From positions 62,001 through 126,000 of the forward strand of contig NZ_JBGGWB010000004.1 in NCBI RefSeq assembly GCF_041321155.1: DNA of 64,000 nt, read 5' to 3'. The notes beneath the pieces were generated by a model. The model saw only the letters and a program-made list of their open reading frames with translations. It was not told where the DNA came from and searched no databases. Positions 35,160 to 42,572 of the stretch are shown here, piece by piece (the stretch's first letter is position 1; each line of letters starts with the position of its first letter). Source of the DNA: Sphingomonas sp. IW22 (GTDB lineage: Bacteria > Pseudomonadota > Alphaproteobacteria > Sphingomonadales > Sphingomonadaceae). Both the position numbers and the translations under genes were made by a program.

Positions 35160-35384
35160 TCAGAATTCGTCGAGGACCCCGCCCGGCGCGGTGTAGACGA
35201 TCCGGTCGATCATCGCCGGCGTCAGGTTCCCGTAATCGCCCTCGTCGATGGCGAGATACCCCTGCTCTTCGTCCTCGATGACATGTTGATCGAAGAAGCT
35301 GTGAAGCGCCCGGCGTTCCGCGTTGGCGACCGCTGCGAAGTAGGCGTTGTTGTGGGCGGCGGCGGTGTTGGTGATCGTCTGCAT
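35160..35384 (-). CDS. Small acidic hypothetical protein (74 aa)
   Basis: The product (HNNAYFAAVANAERRALHSF; EDEEQGYLAIDEGDYGNLTP) is acidic and looks like one small folded domain; no family recognised. It starts with ATG after a GAGCATAGC context and ends at the bidirectional terminator. Similar small acidic proteins are common in leading regions, where some mimic DNA to block restriction, but there is no direct evidence here. Confidence 0.6.
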   Translation of the reverse strand: MQTITNTAAAHNNAYFAAVANAERRALHSFFDQHVIEDEEQGYLAIDEGDYGNLTPAMIDRIVYTAPGGVLDEF

Positions 35385-35717
35385 GGCTATGCTCCTGTCT
35401 GTCTTGAATGACAGGGGAAGGCGCGTCGGGCGGGTGAGGTCGGGTCAAGGATCGCCGGCTTGCCGGCGACCGCGCAGCGGCGGTGGGGGTCACGATTTTC
35501 TTCGGCGGCCACCGGTGTCGAGGGGGGAGCGCTGCGCTCGATCCGCCGGAGAAAATGGTGGGGCCCCGCCGTCCTTGAGGCGGCCTCGCCCGGCCGAAAG
35601 AATGGGAAGACTGTGAGAGATGTTTCCTCTCGGTCGGAGGACCAGGCCGAGGCGTAGCGGCGTGCGGACCGGCGGGTCCGCGCGTCACGCGAGCGAGCCT
35701 GCGTCTGGCAGCCTTCG
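35385..35717. other. Intergenic region with a long GATTTTC/GAAAAT hairpin
   Basis: No supported gene; ORFs here are Arg/Pro-rich shadows. GATTTTCTTCGGCGG (35494-35508) can pair with CCGCCGGAGAAAAT (35543-35556), enclosing a GAGCGCTGCGCTC dyad, followed by GTCCTTGA. A similar arrangement lies at 38506-38560. Confidence 0.5.
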
Positions 35718-35963
35718 CTATTCCATGCCGTCATGGAACAGCCTCCAGAGGAGCGCGTCCCCTTCAATCTCGCGGAGCCGAAGCTCCAGCGACAGGGCCG
35801 CTTCCCGCTCCGCGATCCGGGCGTTTTCGGCGGTCGTGAGGGCGGCGCGATCGATTCCGGAGAGAAAGGTTTCTCGGTGGTTGAGGAGGCGCCGCAGCCG
35901 TGCCGTTTCGCGGTCGATCGATGCGATGGCGGCGACGGCAGCGTGGGTTGCGGATACGGTCAT
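35718..35963 (-). CDS. Small helical hypothetical protein (81 aa)
   Basis: The product is helical and charged (IDRETARLRRLLNHRETFLS; EREAALSLELRLREIEGDAL), with the look of a short coiled coil. No family recognised. It lies alone among minus-strand leading-region-type genes. The start ATG has only a weak upstream purine stretch. Confidence 0.55.
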   Translation of the reverse strand: MTVSATHAAVAAIASIDRETARLRRLLNHRETFLSGIDRAALTTAENARIAEREAALSLELRLREIEGDALLWRLFHDGME

Positions 35964-36384
35964 GGTTGCGCTCCAGGTGCGAGGGGATTGAGCGCTCGAG
36001 CGCCCTTTCGTTCGAGACGCCGCCGTTTTGGCGGAGGGAGAGAAGAGGAGCCGGGCGCGCGACCCCGCCCAAGGGCTGATCAGGGGTGCCCGTCGCAGTG
36101 GCAGTAGGGCATGGCCGCTGTGCCTTGGTGTCGCGGATGGTCTGTGTTAGTTCCCGCGCTGCGCTGCGAAGGCCGTGGCGCCGGGACTGGTAATCCCGTC
36201 GAGAAAGGCAACTCGGTGTGGTTTCACGCCGGGGTGCCTGCGCATATGTCCAGGTGCCTCGGCACTAAAAGCGTAGGCGCATGTCTCGACGTGTTACCAG
36301 CCCCGGCTCCCGCGCCCCAGCGCGGGAGTTGCTTGGCGAGAGCGCCCAAGTTGCTCCGATGATGGTCGCGCTCCGGAATGCGAT
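35964..36384. other. Gene-free stretch with hairpins
   Basis: About 420 bases without a convincing gene. It contains CTCCCGCGCCCCAGCGCGGGAG (36306 region), a strong hairpin, and a GGTGCCT...AGGTGCC dyad near 36233-36259. In a leading region such hairpins can serve as single-strand promoters or regulatory RNA; nothing more can be said from sequence alone. Confidence 0.4.
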
Positions 36385-36555
36385 ATGGACCTCAACGAGA
36401 AGGATCCGGGCGTGACACGGGCGCTCGCCTTGGCGCTGATGCGTCAGGCGCGCGAGTATCTCGGCGCGATCGGCGAGGACGAGGCGTCGCTTCATCTGCA
36501 ACGCGCGATCGATGCCCTCCTGAAGCCCGCGCCCGGCAATTCGGCGCAAGCCTGA
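36385..36555 (+). CDS. Small hypothetical protein (56 aa)
   Basis: ATG GAC CTC opens DLNEKDPGVTRALALALMRQ followed by AREYLGAIGEDEASLHLQRA, a clearly coding-like helical domain, ending at TGA 36553-36555 just before a terminator hairpin. Too short to be called by many gene finders. Function unknown; a plasmid-borne small protein. Confidence 0.65.
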   Translation: MDLNEKDPGVTRALALALMRQAREYLGAIGEDEASLHLQRAIDALLKPAPGNSAQA

Positions 36556-36560
36556 GCGGC

Positions 36561-36597
36561 AAAAAAGGGCGCGCCATGCGAGGTGACGCGCCCTCCT
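36561..36597. terminator. Terminator after the 56-aa gene
   Basis: A6 then GGGCGCG (36567-36573), loop, CGCGCCC (36587-36593) and CTCCTT. It can serve both the plus-strand 56-aa gene and the minus-strand 192-aa gene. Confidence 0.75.
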
Positions 36598-36620
36598 TCG
36601 GCGGCGGGAACGGGCGGAGG

Positions 36621-37199
36621 CTATGCCCATTCCAGCCGCGAAGTGTCGTCGGCGTCGGCCAGGCCGATGAGCTGGTCGAGCCGATCAAGATACGGGGTGA
36701 TCCCCTCCTCCTCCGCACGGCGCCGGACGGCCGGGTTGGCAAGCCGCACGCGGACGGCATCTATGGGTATTTCGCCGATGCTGTCCGGCGCCAGTCCGAG
36801 GCTCTCAAGCAGGACAGCGGCGTTGCCCGAGGCGAGATCGAGTTCGAGGCCCCGATCGGAGGTGAGAGCGACCCGCATGGCGATCGTTGCTGCCCCCTCG
36901 TCCCGCCATACGCTGACCCGGCGGCATCGGAACTGGGCCTCTTCGACGACGCTGATGACGTCCGCGTCGAAGTCGAAAATCCTCGCGATCGCGGCCAGCG
37001 CGAGTGGGCAGACGCGTGCTTCGAAGTGATAGGAAAGATACTCGTCCTCGGGCGCGTCGGGGTCGAGCAGAACGGCTCTGCAGCGGGCGCTTTCCTCGCG
37101 AAGGAAAGTCCGGAAGGCGGCGAGTTGCCGGGCGTTGATGGTGGCTCGCGGACCCGGCTGGTCATCGGCCGCCGTCGCGATACGGAACGTGATGGACAT
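36621..37199 (-). CDS. Hypothetical protein (192 aa)
   Basis: The ATG at 37199 follows GGGAGGACGAG, a good ribosome site. The product has a mixed alpha/beta pattern (FRTFLREESARCRAVLLDPD; YHFEARVCPLALAAIARIFD; GLELDLASGNAAVLLESLGL). I recognise no family. It is flanked by terminators, so it is a single-gene unit on the minus strand. Confidence 0.65.
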   Translation of the reverse strand: MSITFRIATAADDQPGPRATINARQLAAFRTFLREESARCRAVLLDPDAPEDEYLSYHFEARVCPLALAAIARIFDFDADVISVVEEAQFRCRRVSVWRDEGAATIAMRVALTSDRGLELDLASGNAAVLLESLGLAPDSIGEIPIDAVRVRLANPAVRRRAEEEGITPYLDRLDQLIGLADADDTSRLEWA

Positions 37200-37348
37200 C
37201 TCGTCCTCCCTTGTTGAACCGCAGCCGATCCTCCCCCTCTCCTTTTCCGCCAGCGGCGGGATGCCGGAGCGAGCGCGCAGGCGCTCAGTCTCGCGGCGCG
37301 AAGGGGCTCGATGCCCCTGAGCGCCGCTTGTCGACGCAAGAAAGGAAG

Positions 37349-37378
37349 AGAGGCCCCGGCTTACGCCGGAGCCTCTCG
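37349..37378. terminator. Hairpin between the 192-aa gene and the DUF2493 gene
   Basis: GAGAGGCCCCGGC-TTAC-GCCGGAGCCTCTC is a strong stem-loop, downstream of the DUF2493 stop on the minus strand. No long T-run, so termination may be partial. Confidence 0.55.
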
Positions 37379-37388
37379 GACAAGCGCC

Positions 37389-38366
37389 TCAGGCGGCGCG
37401 TTGGCCCCGCTGCTGGGTGAGGCGGACGATGTGCAGCGGAACACCCGCCTGCCGCAGCTTCTGGGCGAGATTCTGCTGGATGCCCGAGCCTTCGCAGATG
37501 ACCGCTTCGACCGGCTTGAGGTTGAGGATGCGGTCGTTGCGGACGAAGGCGGCGCGGTTGCCCTGGCTGCGATCGAGGCGGAACTGGATTACCTTTACGC
37601 CGCGCGAGGCGGCCCATGCGTGCGCCACGGCATCGCACCCCTTGGCCTGCGCGGTCGTCGCGAGGATCATCTCCGGGATGCGCGCCTTGATGCTGTCGAG
37701 ACCCTTCCAGAGCAGGTCGCCGTCTTCCCAGACCTGACCGCCCGAGAAGGCCACCACAGGTCCTTCGGGCGCGAACTGTTCGCGGCGCTCGCGGGCGCGT
37801 GAGGCGAGATAGTCGCGGGCGTCGATCATCGATGCGTTGAGCGCGCTCGACACCCTGCTTCCCCGGACCGGCGAGAAGGGCTTGCCGGTTTCGACGCGAT
37901 ATACTTCGGCGGCGTGGTCGCGCATGCATTCCATCGCTTCCCGGCAACCTTGCAGCGTCTGACACAGGAGCTGCGTGTCCTCCAGTTCGGTCGCGTAGAT
38001 CTCGGAGGGGTCGTAGGCGCGGGCGAGGTCGCCGAGCTTCTTGGCCGCGTCGTCCTCCCGGCCCTCGATCCGCTTCGCCACGACGTGGAAGCTGTTCGCG
38101 AAACCCCAGGCGAGATCGGTCGCGAAGGCCTCCATGCGCGTGTCGCGCAGCACATCGAACATCGTCTGCATCATCATCTCGACGGCGGCCCGGACTTGCT
38201 CGGGGTCGGGCATGTCCAGCGCTTCCGGCGCCTCGACGATGCTGAGCTTGGCCATCTCGCTATGCTCGATGAAAGCGCCTTCGTAGGTCTGGGTCAGGTC
38301 CTCGTTTTCGCGCGCGGCGGCAATGTGGCTGGCGAGGTCGGCGAAGTTGGTGAAACTGGTCTGCAT
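37389..38366 (-). CDS. DUF2493 domain protein (SLOG/Rossmann superfamily, 325 aa)
   Basis: The C-terminal third carries the DUF2493 pattern: PVVAFSGGQVWEDGDLLWKG, ILATTAQAKGCDAVAHAWA, VKVIQFRLDRSQGNRAAFVR and VICEGSGIQQNLAQKL, a nucleotide-binding SLOG/Rossmann-like fold. The N-terminal 180 residues are helical. Such proteins are common on sphingomonad plasmids and ICEs, with no proven role; nucleotide ligand sensing is suspected. GGAGGCTATC precedes the ATG. The gap upstream has a 12-bp inverted repeat. Confidence 0.82.
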   Translation of the reverse strand: MQTSFTNFADLASHIAAARENEDLTQTYEGAFIEHSEMAKLSIVEAPEALDMPDPEQVRAAVEMMMQTMFDVLRDTRMEAFATDLAWGFANSFHVVAKRIEGREDDAAKKLGDLARAYDPSEIYATELEDTQLLCQTLQGCREAMECMRDHAAEVYRVETGKPFSPVRGSRVSSALNASMIDARDYLASRARERREQFAPEGPVVAFSGGQVWEDGDLLWKGLDSIKARIPEMILATTAQAKGCDAVAHAWAASRGVKVIQFRLDRSQGNRAAFVRNDRILNLKPVEAVICEGSGIQQNLAQKLRQAGVPLHIVRLTQQRGQRAA

Positions 38367-38439
38367 GATAGCCTCCTTGGAATCTCATCCATTCGATGAG
38401 GCTTCTCATTCGACGTGCGGCGGTCGTGCCGGTCAGGGA

Positions 38440-38480
38440 CGTTAACCGGGAAGCCGGCGCCAGTCGGATCCCGGTTAACG
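38440..38480. promoter_or_regulatory. 12-bp perfect inverted repeat upstream of DUF2493
   Basis: CGTTAACCGGGA (38440-38451) and TCCCGGTTAACG (38469-38480) are exact complements with a 17-base spacer. Placed about 75 bases before the DUF2493 start, it fits an operator or a long hairpin in the leader. Confidence 0.5.
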
Positions 38481-38505
38481 CCGCGAAGCGGGGAGCGGGG
38501 GAGCC

Positions 38506-38560
38506 GATTTTCTCGGGCCCGGAGCGCAGCGCAGGGTGCGTGAAAATTGGGGGAACCGCT
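38506..38560. other. GATTTTC/GAAAAT hairpin module, second copy
   Basis: GATTTTCTCGGGCCC (38506 on), GGAGCGCAGCGCAGG, then GAAAATT (38542-38548), followed by CATCCTTGA. Same order of parts as at 35494-35580 (GATTTTC, GC-rich dyad, GAAAAT, TCCTTGA). Part of a 470-base gene-free stretch. Confidence 0.4.
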
Positions 38561-38655
38561 CATCCTTGACGGGCTCGGATCCCCGCACGTCACAACTAGG
38601 AATTCAGAGAGAGAGATTTTTTGGTCACCACCTCTCCTCACGCTCCCCGCAAGGT

Positions 38656-38745
38656 GATCGTCACCCGTAAGGGCGGAGACCCGGCGGAGACGGGGCTCCG
38701 GGAGCGACAGCGAGTAGAGCGCCGGTCCCGCCCGCAGGGTGGGAT
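38656..38745 (+). repeat. Structured repeat, copy 3 of 3 (GATCGTCACCCG element)
   Basis: GATCGTCACCCGTAAGGGC, CGGAGAC, a CCGG...CGGG hairpin, GGCTCCG, GTAGAGCG and an 8-bp stem TCCCGCCC-GCA-GGGTGGGA (38726-38744, one G-U). All three stems differ in sequence from the other copies but keep pairing. It ends about 95 bases before the AbiU2-like gene. Confidence 0.7.
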
Positions 38746-38839
38746 GCGTCGAACCATTGGCGGTTGATGACAGCGCGACGACGGCAGGTCGCAGGCGGCG
38801 GGCAAATCTGGCAAGCAGCGTCTTTGACGAACCTGCGGA

Positions 38840-39493
38840 GTGCGCGTGAAGGCCCTGATCCAGGCAAATTATGAGGAGCGATTGTCGCGCTATGCGACGC
38901 TGCTGCACGGAACCGAGCCACCGGGCCTGGCCGCCAAGCTCGGCGTCTATGCGCAGCTGCTGCGCCAGCATGAGAACCATGGCGATCGCCTCTGGAAGAT
39001 CGAGCCGATCCTCTACCCATTGATGCTGTCGGCCGAGACCGACCTCCACCTGGCCGTCGCGCGGCTGCTCGAGGATCCCCGCCGGGCGGAGGGCAGCATC
39101 TTTGCGTTTCTGGAGTTCTGCCGGAAGAACCGGGAAAACATCACCTGGAAGGCGGGCACACCACCCGCCGATGTGCTCGACGCGCAGGTCGCGGCGCTCG
39201 AGAGTCATCGGCCGACGATCGCGGCGATCATGGGCCGCCGGGACCGGTTCTTCGCGCACCTGGACAAGAAGTATTTCCTCGATCCGGGGCGAATCTACGA
39301 GGATTATCCGCTTGAAGGGTCTGCGGTTATCGCGCTCGCCAATGCTGTGATCGCCGTGATCTCGGAGCACCAGTGGAAGCTCAGGGAGCACGCCAATTTC
39401 CATTTCGCCGAGTTCTTCGAGATCGGTGTCGACAACATGGTGCGCAATCTCGAGGCGGGCCGCCGCCAAAACTACCCGGGCCAGCTCGACTGA
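38840..39493 (+). CDS. AbiU2-like HEPN protein (217 aa)
   Basis: A helical protein with MLSAETDLHLAVARLLEDPR and IAAIMGRRDRFFAHLDKKYF. The RRDRFFAH segment offers an R-x(4-6)-H HEPN motif and the order of helices fits the AbiU2 HEPN family, linked to abortive infection. The start is GTG at 38840 or 38846. It stands alone on the plus strand after a structured repeat. RNase function inferred from family resemblance. Confidence 0.6.
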   Translation: MRVKALIQANYEERLSRYATLLHGTEPPGLAAKLGVYAQLLRQHENHGDRLWKIEPILYPLMLSAETDLHLAVARLLEDPRRAEGSIFAFLEFCRKNRENITWKAGTPPADVLDAQVAALESHRPTIAAIMGRRDRFFAHLDKKYFLDPGRIYEDYPLEGSAVIALANAVIAVISEHQWKLREHANFHFAEFFEIGVDNMVRNLEAGRRQNYPGQLD

Positions 39494-39568
39494 CATCGAT
39501 CGATCGATTGTCGGTCCGCCGGCGGCACGAAAAATGCTATACGGAGTCGGGGCGCAGGATCACGATGC

Positions 39569-39784
39569 ATGGAGAGCGTCATGAGATTGGCGATGGACGA
39601 GGCCATGATCCGGGACGCCGCGGAGGCACTCGCCGCGCGGTTCAAGGATCTGCTGGTCGACGGCTTGGCGCGCAGCTTCACCCTGTCGCGCGACGAGGTG
39701 GTGCTGGCGCTGGGTTTCACGCAGAGCGTGGCCGACCTGCTGACGCCGACGATCCCGGCGCCGGCGATGCGGCTTCCGGCCTGA
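39569..39784 (+). CDS. Small hypothetical protein (71 aa)
   Basis: ATG GAG AGC at 39569 opens a helical product (MDEAMIRDAAEALAARFKDL; SRDEVVLALGFTQSVADLLT) with a proline-rich end. Coding character is clear from composition, but the family is unknown. It follows the AbiU2-like gene by 75 bases and ends in a 9-bp stem terminator. Confidence 0.6.
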   Translation: MESVMRLAMDEAMIRDAAEALAARFKDLLVDGLARSFTLSRDEVVLALGFTQSVADLLTPTIPAPAMRLPA

Positions 39785-39797
39785 ACACAGGCGGACA

Positions 39798-39819
39798 GAG
39801 CGGCGCGTGAGCGCCGCTC
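39798..39819. terminator. Terminator hairpin between convergent genes
   Basis: GAGCGGCGC-GTGA-GCGCCGCTC is a perfect 9-bp stem with a 4-base loop, located between the 71-aa gene (plus) and ssb (minus). Confidence 0.75.
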
Positions 39820-39828
39820 CGTTGCGCT

Positions 39829-40149
39829 TCAGAAGAAGTCGATCTTGTCGGCGATGATCTCGCAGCCGTAGCGCGTCACGCCGTCGCGGTCCTCCCAGCT
39901 CGAATAATGCAGGCGGCCGGTGATCGCGACCACGTTGCCCTTCTCCCGGATCGCGGCGGCACGGCCGAGACCGTTGAAGCAGGTGATCTTGTGAAACTCG
40001 GTTTCCTTGGCGGTGTAGCCGGTGGCCTCGTCGACATAGGTCTTGCCGTCCCTGAGCTTCACGCGATCGGTCGCGACGATGAGGGTGGTGACGGTGCCGC
40101 GCGTCTCGGGGTCCTTGGCGACCCGGCCGGTGATGTTGACGTTGTTCAT
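39829..40149 (-). CDS. ssb: Single-stranded DNA-binding protein
   Basis: The 106-residue product begins NNVNITGRVAKDPETRG and contains TEFHKITCFNGLGRAAAIRE and KGNVVAITGRLHYSSWEDRD, typical of the OB-fold SSB family. It lacks the usual acidic C-terminal tail (ends EIIADKIDFF), as do some plasmid and phage versions. Plasmid ssb genes are often in the leading region and protect the incoming strand; this fits its position downstream of oriT copy 2. Confidence 0.88.
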   Translation of the reverse strand: MNNVNITGRVAKDPETRGTVTTLIVATDRVKLRDGKTYVDEATGYTAKETEFHKITCFNGLGRAAAIREKGNVVAITGRLHYSSWEDRDGVTRYGCEIIADKIDFF

Positions 40150-40469
40150 GGGACTGCTCCTTCCGATGCTGCGGCGGCCTTTCCGCCGGTGACACCGAAG
40201 AGCGGCGTGCGGGCGCGGCCGACACCGGAGCGCGAAGCGCGGAGGGAAACCCCGGGAGCGAGCTGGCGCGGGCAGCCGCGTAGCGGCAACACGGGCGAGC
40301 GGATGGGGTTGTGGGACGCGGCCGTCTCGCCGCAGGTGTCAGGAACCGGCGACGGAAAGGCGCTGGCACCAAAGGATGACGGGGACCCACCACGTCGATG
40401 CGGGGCCGATCGGCGATTGACCGGCAAATGCAGCGTCATCTCATTGGACGCGTCTGGCGGCGCAATGGG
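40150..40469. other. Intergenic region between ssb and the toxin gene
   Basis: About 320 GC-rich bases. An ORF exists on the minus strand but is rich in Ser, Pro and Arg and overlaps the expected ssb promoter, so I leave it out. A GGAGCGCGAAGCGCGGAGG dyad near 40228 is visible; otherwise nothing notable. Confidence 0.5.
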
Positions 40470-40907
40470 TCAGGAGGTCCGCTTAACCTGGGCGATCTTG
40501 CCAGCGTCGTAGGCGGCAAGCCAACGCGTGCGAATGGTCTCGTAGAGGCTGGCCGGGAGCACGCCGTATGCGACGTCGCCGGCCGGATCGCCGGGCGCTG
40601 GACGCAGGTCGGGGCCGGGCCATTGGAAGTGGTTGAGTTCGGTGAGGATCACCCATGATCGCTCGTCGTCGAGGCCAAGGCGCGCCTTCGTGGCCGCCGG
40701 GATCTCCACCGCGAGTTTAGGGTCAGCCGGGGGCGTGTGCGTCACCGGAAGGACGGTGACCATTCTTGCGCCGGCCTTGGTGGTTGCGGTCAGGAGGATG
40801 GCGCAGGGGCGGTCCTTGCTGCCCTCTTCGTGGCCGGCCTTGGCTTCGTGGCTCCAGAGATAGGCGTAGCGGATGACGAGGCCTGGAACCGGTTCAGGTA
40901 TTTTCAC
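40470..40907 (-). CDS. PemK/MazF-like toxin of a toxin-antitoxin pair
   Basis: The 145-residue protein begins PVPGLVIRYAYLWSHEAKAG and has KDRPCAILLTATTKAGARMV and VTVLPVTHTPPADPKLAVEI, matching the 'G.v....l...R.aviL' start of PemK/MazF-type endoribonucleases, though it is longer than typical MazF. Preceded at 3 bases by a Phd/YefM-like antitoxin gene, the usual antitoxin-toxin order. Role: plasmid maintenance or stress response. Family placement from motifs only. Confidence 0.7.
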   Translation of the reverse strand: MKIPEPVPGLVIRYAYLWSHEAKAGHEEGSKDRPCAILLTATTKAGARMVTVLPVTHTPPADPKLAVEIPAATKARLGLDDERSWVILTELNHFQWPGPDLRPAPGDPAGDVAYGVLPASLYETIRTRWLAAYDAGKIAQVKRTS

Positions 40908-40910
40908 GCG

Positions 40911-41171
40911 TCAGGACTCGACCTCGTTATCGAACGCGGCTGCCTCGGCAGGCGCTCGCGCGGCGCGCACGCCCTCGGCAATCTCGTCCGGGATGTTGTC
41001 GAGCGTGTAGACCTGACGATCACGGCTCTTGAGCCGCTGATATTCGGCATGCGACAGAAGCACGAGGCTTTCATGCCCATGATGGGTGATGGTCAGCGGG
41101 CTCTCGAGGGCCTGGCGGCTGAAGCGGCCGAAGGATTTCGAGACCTCGACGGAACTGGCGGTCTGGGGCAT
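40911..41171 (-). CDS. Phd/YefM-like antitoxin
   Basis: The 86-residue protein has SSVEVSKSFGRFSRQALESP and LTITHHGHESLVLLSHAEYQ, the Phd/YefM pattern: an N-terminal DNA-binding beta-alpha unit followed by 'p..It..g....vl.s..ey'. The C-terminus is acidic and probably wraps the toxin. First gene of the pair; likely autoregulates. The TATACGGAG-rich stretch just upstream (41190-41215) is the probable promoter/operator. Confidence 0.78.
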   Translation of the reverse strand: MPQTASSVEVSKSFGRFSRQALESPLTITHHGHESLVLLSHAEYQRLKSRDRQVYTLDNIPDEIAEGVRAARAPAEAAAFDNEVES

Positions 41172-41230
41172 GGCGATTCTCCTGCCCGGAATATACGGAG
41201 TTTCCGGATAAATTCAAGGACGGCGGCTGA

Positions 41231-41740
41231 CTATCGGGCAGGTCGCGTCCAGAGCGAGAGGTTCCCTCTGGCGCCTTGCCAGTCCTGGCCTTGGCGCGAG
41301 AAGCCCGCCCGGCTCAGCTTCCCGTGCATCCTGGGATTGTCGGTCGTGGCGAAGCAGGCTTTGGTGAGCGGATCGGCCACGGCGCGAACGAGGCGCTCCC
41401 CGAGGCCCTGCCCTTCCATGTCCTTTGCCACGACGATGTAGCCAAGTTCCGGGGCATCCTCATAGCCATCGATTGCCACGCCGGCCTCGGCGAACTTCTT
41501 GCAACGGTAGTTTGTGGACGGGTCTTTGAGGACGCCGGCACCGACGATGCGATTGGTTCCGGGCTCGCGAAGCAGTTCCACGCGGTGGCTTCGGCCGAGC
41601 CGCGGCAGGATACGTTCGATCGTGTCGGGGATCGCCCCGCCGTCTTTCACAAGCGCTGCAAGCGCTCGTTGATCGTCCCGCCCGAGGTCGGTGAAGCGGC
41701 CGGTCCAGGAAACGGGTTGATCATCGGCCGCCATCGGCAC
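41231..41740 (-). CDS. GNAT-like N-acetyltransferase (169 aa)
   Basis: RIVGAGVLKDPSTNYRCKKF, ELGYIVVAKDMEGQGLGERL and PRMHGKLSRAGFSRQGQDW fit a GNAT fold: strand 4 followed by a Q/R-x-x-G-x-G/A-like acetyl-CoA loop (EGQGLG) and a late 'G F' strand. Substrate unknown. It sits between a toxin-antitoxin pair and the DUF736 gene; GNAT toxins exist, but no adjacent antitoxin is seen for this one. Confidence 0.65.
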   Translation of the reverse strand: MPMAADDQPVSWTGRFTDLGRDDQRALAALVKDGGAIPDTIERILPRLGRSHRVELLREPGTNRIVGAGVLKDPSTNYRCKKFAEAGVAIDGYEDAPELGYIVVAKDMEGQGLGERLVRAVADPLTKACFATTDNPRMHGKLSRAGFSRQGQDWQGARGNLSLWTRPAR

Positions 41741-41815
41741 TCCTTGCTGACCGCGTGTCCGCGGCTTCCCGGATTCTACCGAAGATCGGTGTCCGGCCTA
41801 TAGCCGGAAACAGAA

Positions 41816-41853
41816 AAAAGGGCCCGCTTCGCCGGGGGGAGCGAAGCGAGCCC
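41816..41853. terminator. Terminator downstream of the DUF736 gene
   Basis: A6, GGGCCCGCTTCGCC then GGGGGGAGCGAAGCGAGCCC forms a long stem (CGCTTCG with CGAAGCG, GGGC with GCCC). On the minus strand it is followed by a T-run, so it should end the DUF736 transcript. Confidence 0.75.
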
Positions 41854-41891
41854 TGGTGATCCGTGCGCCCGATGAGGCGCACGGCGTGAGG

Positions 41892-42410
41892 TCAGTCGGC
41901 CATCTCGGGCTGGCGGCGGCGACGGCCGCCGGAAGCGGGCTCGCCACCGGAGGCGGGCTCTCCGCCGAACGCGCCATCGGCCGAGGATTCGCCGAGCCCG
42001 TCCGTGCCTGCCGGCGCCGCCGGCTCGCCCGCGCCCGGCAGCGGCGGCAGGCCGTCGTCGGCCGCGACCGTGTCGGTGGGCGCATCGCGGCGGCGCGTCG
42101 GACGCGACCAGACGATGTTGTAGGAGCCGTCCTCCTGGCGGAAGGCCGAGATGTAGAGCGGCTTGTCGAGGCTCGGATCCTCGATCTTGCCGTTGAGGAA
42201 GGTCTCGCCGGTCGAGTTGGACGAGAGTTCGAACAGCGCGCCGACCTGAACCCACTGGCGGGCAGCCGAGAGCGCGAGGATCTCGAACTTGGGCGCGCGG
42301 GGATTGGCGGAGTGGACGGTGCGCAGCGCGATCACGATCGCGATGGTCAGCGTCGAGATCTTGCCGGTGTAGGTGCCGCTGGCGTTCTGGGTGATGGTGC
42401 CGATGTTCAT
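41892..42410 (-). CDS. DUF736 family protein with long disordered tail (172 aa)
   Basis: From ATG 42410: NIGTITQNASGTYTGKISTL opens a DUF736 domain, followed by APKFEILALSAARQWVQVGA and PLYISAFRQEDGSYNIVWSR. The typical DUF736 protein is about 100 residues; here about 75 extra Gly/Pro/Ala-rich residues follow (GEPAAPAGTDGLGESSADG). DUF736 genes are a hallmark of alphaproteobacterial plasmids and ICEs; function unknown. Confidence 0.85.
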   Translation of the reverse strand: MNIGTITQNASGTYTGKISTLTIAIVIALRTVHSANPRAPKFEILALSAARQWVQVGALFELSSNSTGETFLNGKIEDPSLDKPLYISAFRQEDGSYNIVWSRPTRRRDAPTDTVAADDGLPPLPGAGEPAAPAGTDGLGESSADGAFGGEPASGGEPASGGRRRRQPEMAD

Positions 42411-42572
42411 GGGTGGTCTCCTGAGAAAGTTCGCTCGAACCCCTTGTCCGAACACCTTCTCTGACCCCCTCCTCTCCTCGGCCGTTCGGCCGAGTAAGGC
42501 GCGTCAGCGCCGCTCCGACAAGCGCCACTTCGGCGCCGTCGGGATCGTGTCACTGACCGAGTGGAACGGGAG

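Noticed and set aside
35387..35767. Minus-strand ORF of 126 aa (and the 198-aa ORF at 35092-35688)
   Set aside because: Arg/Pro/Ser-rich shadow sequence across a hairpin-filled intergenic region and real small genes.
36378..37217. Plus-strand 279-aa ORF
   Set aside because: It is a shadow of the 192-aa minus-strand gene and reads through a terminator hairpin; the real gene there is the 56-aa one in another frame.
22920..38745. CRISPR array or insertion sequence explanation for the GATCGTCACCCG copies
   Set aside because: Copies are 4-12 kb apart, not arrayed, and no transposase or terminal inverted repeats are attached to them.
40146..40439. Minus-strand 97-aa ORF upstream of ssb
   Set aside because: Composition typical of GC-rich noncoding DNA and it occupies the ssb promoter region.
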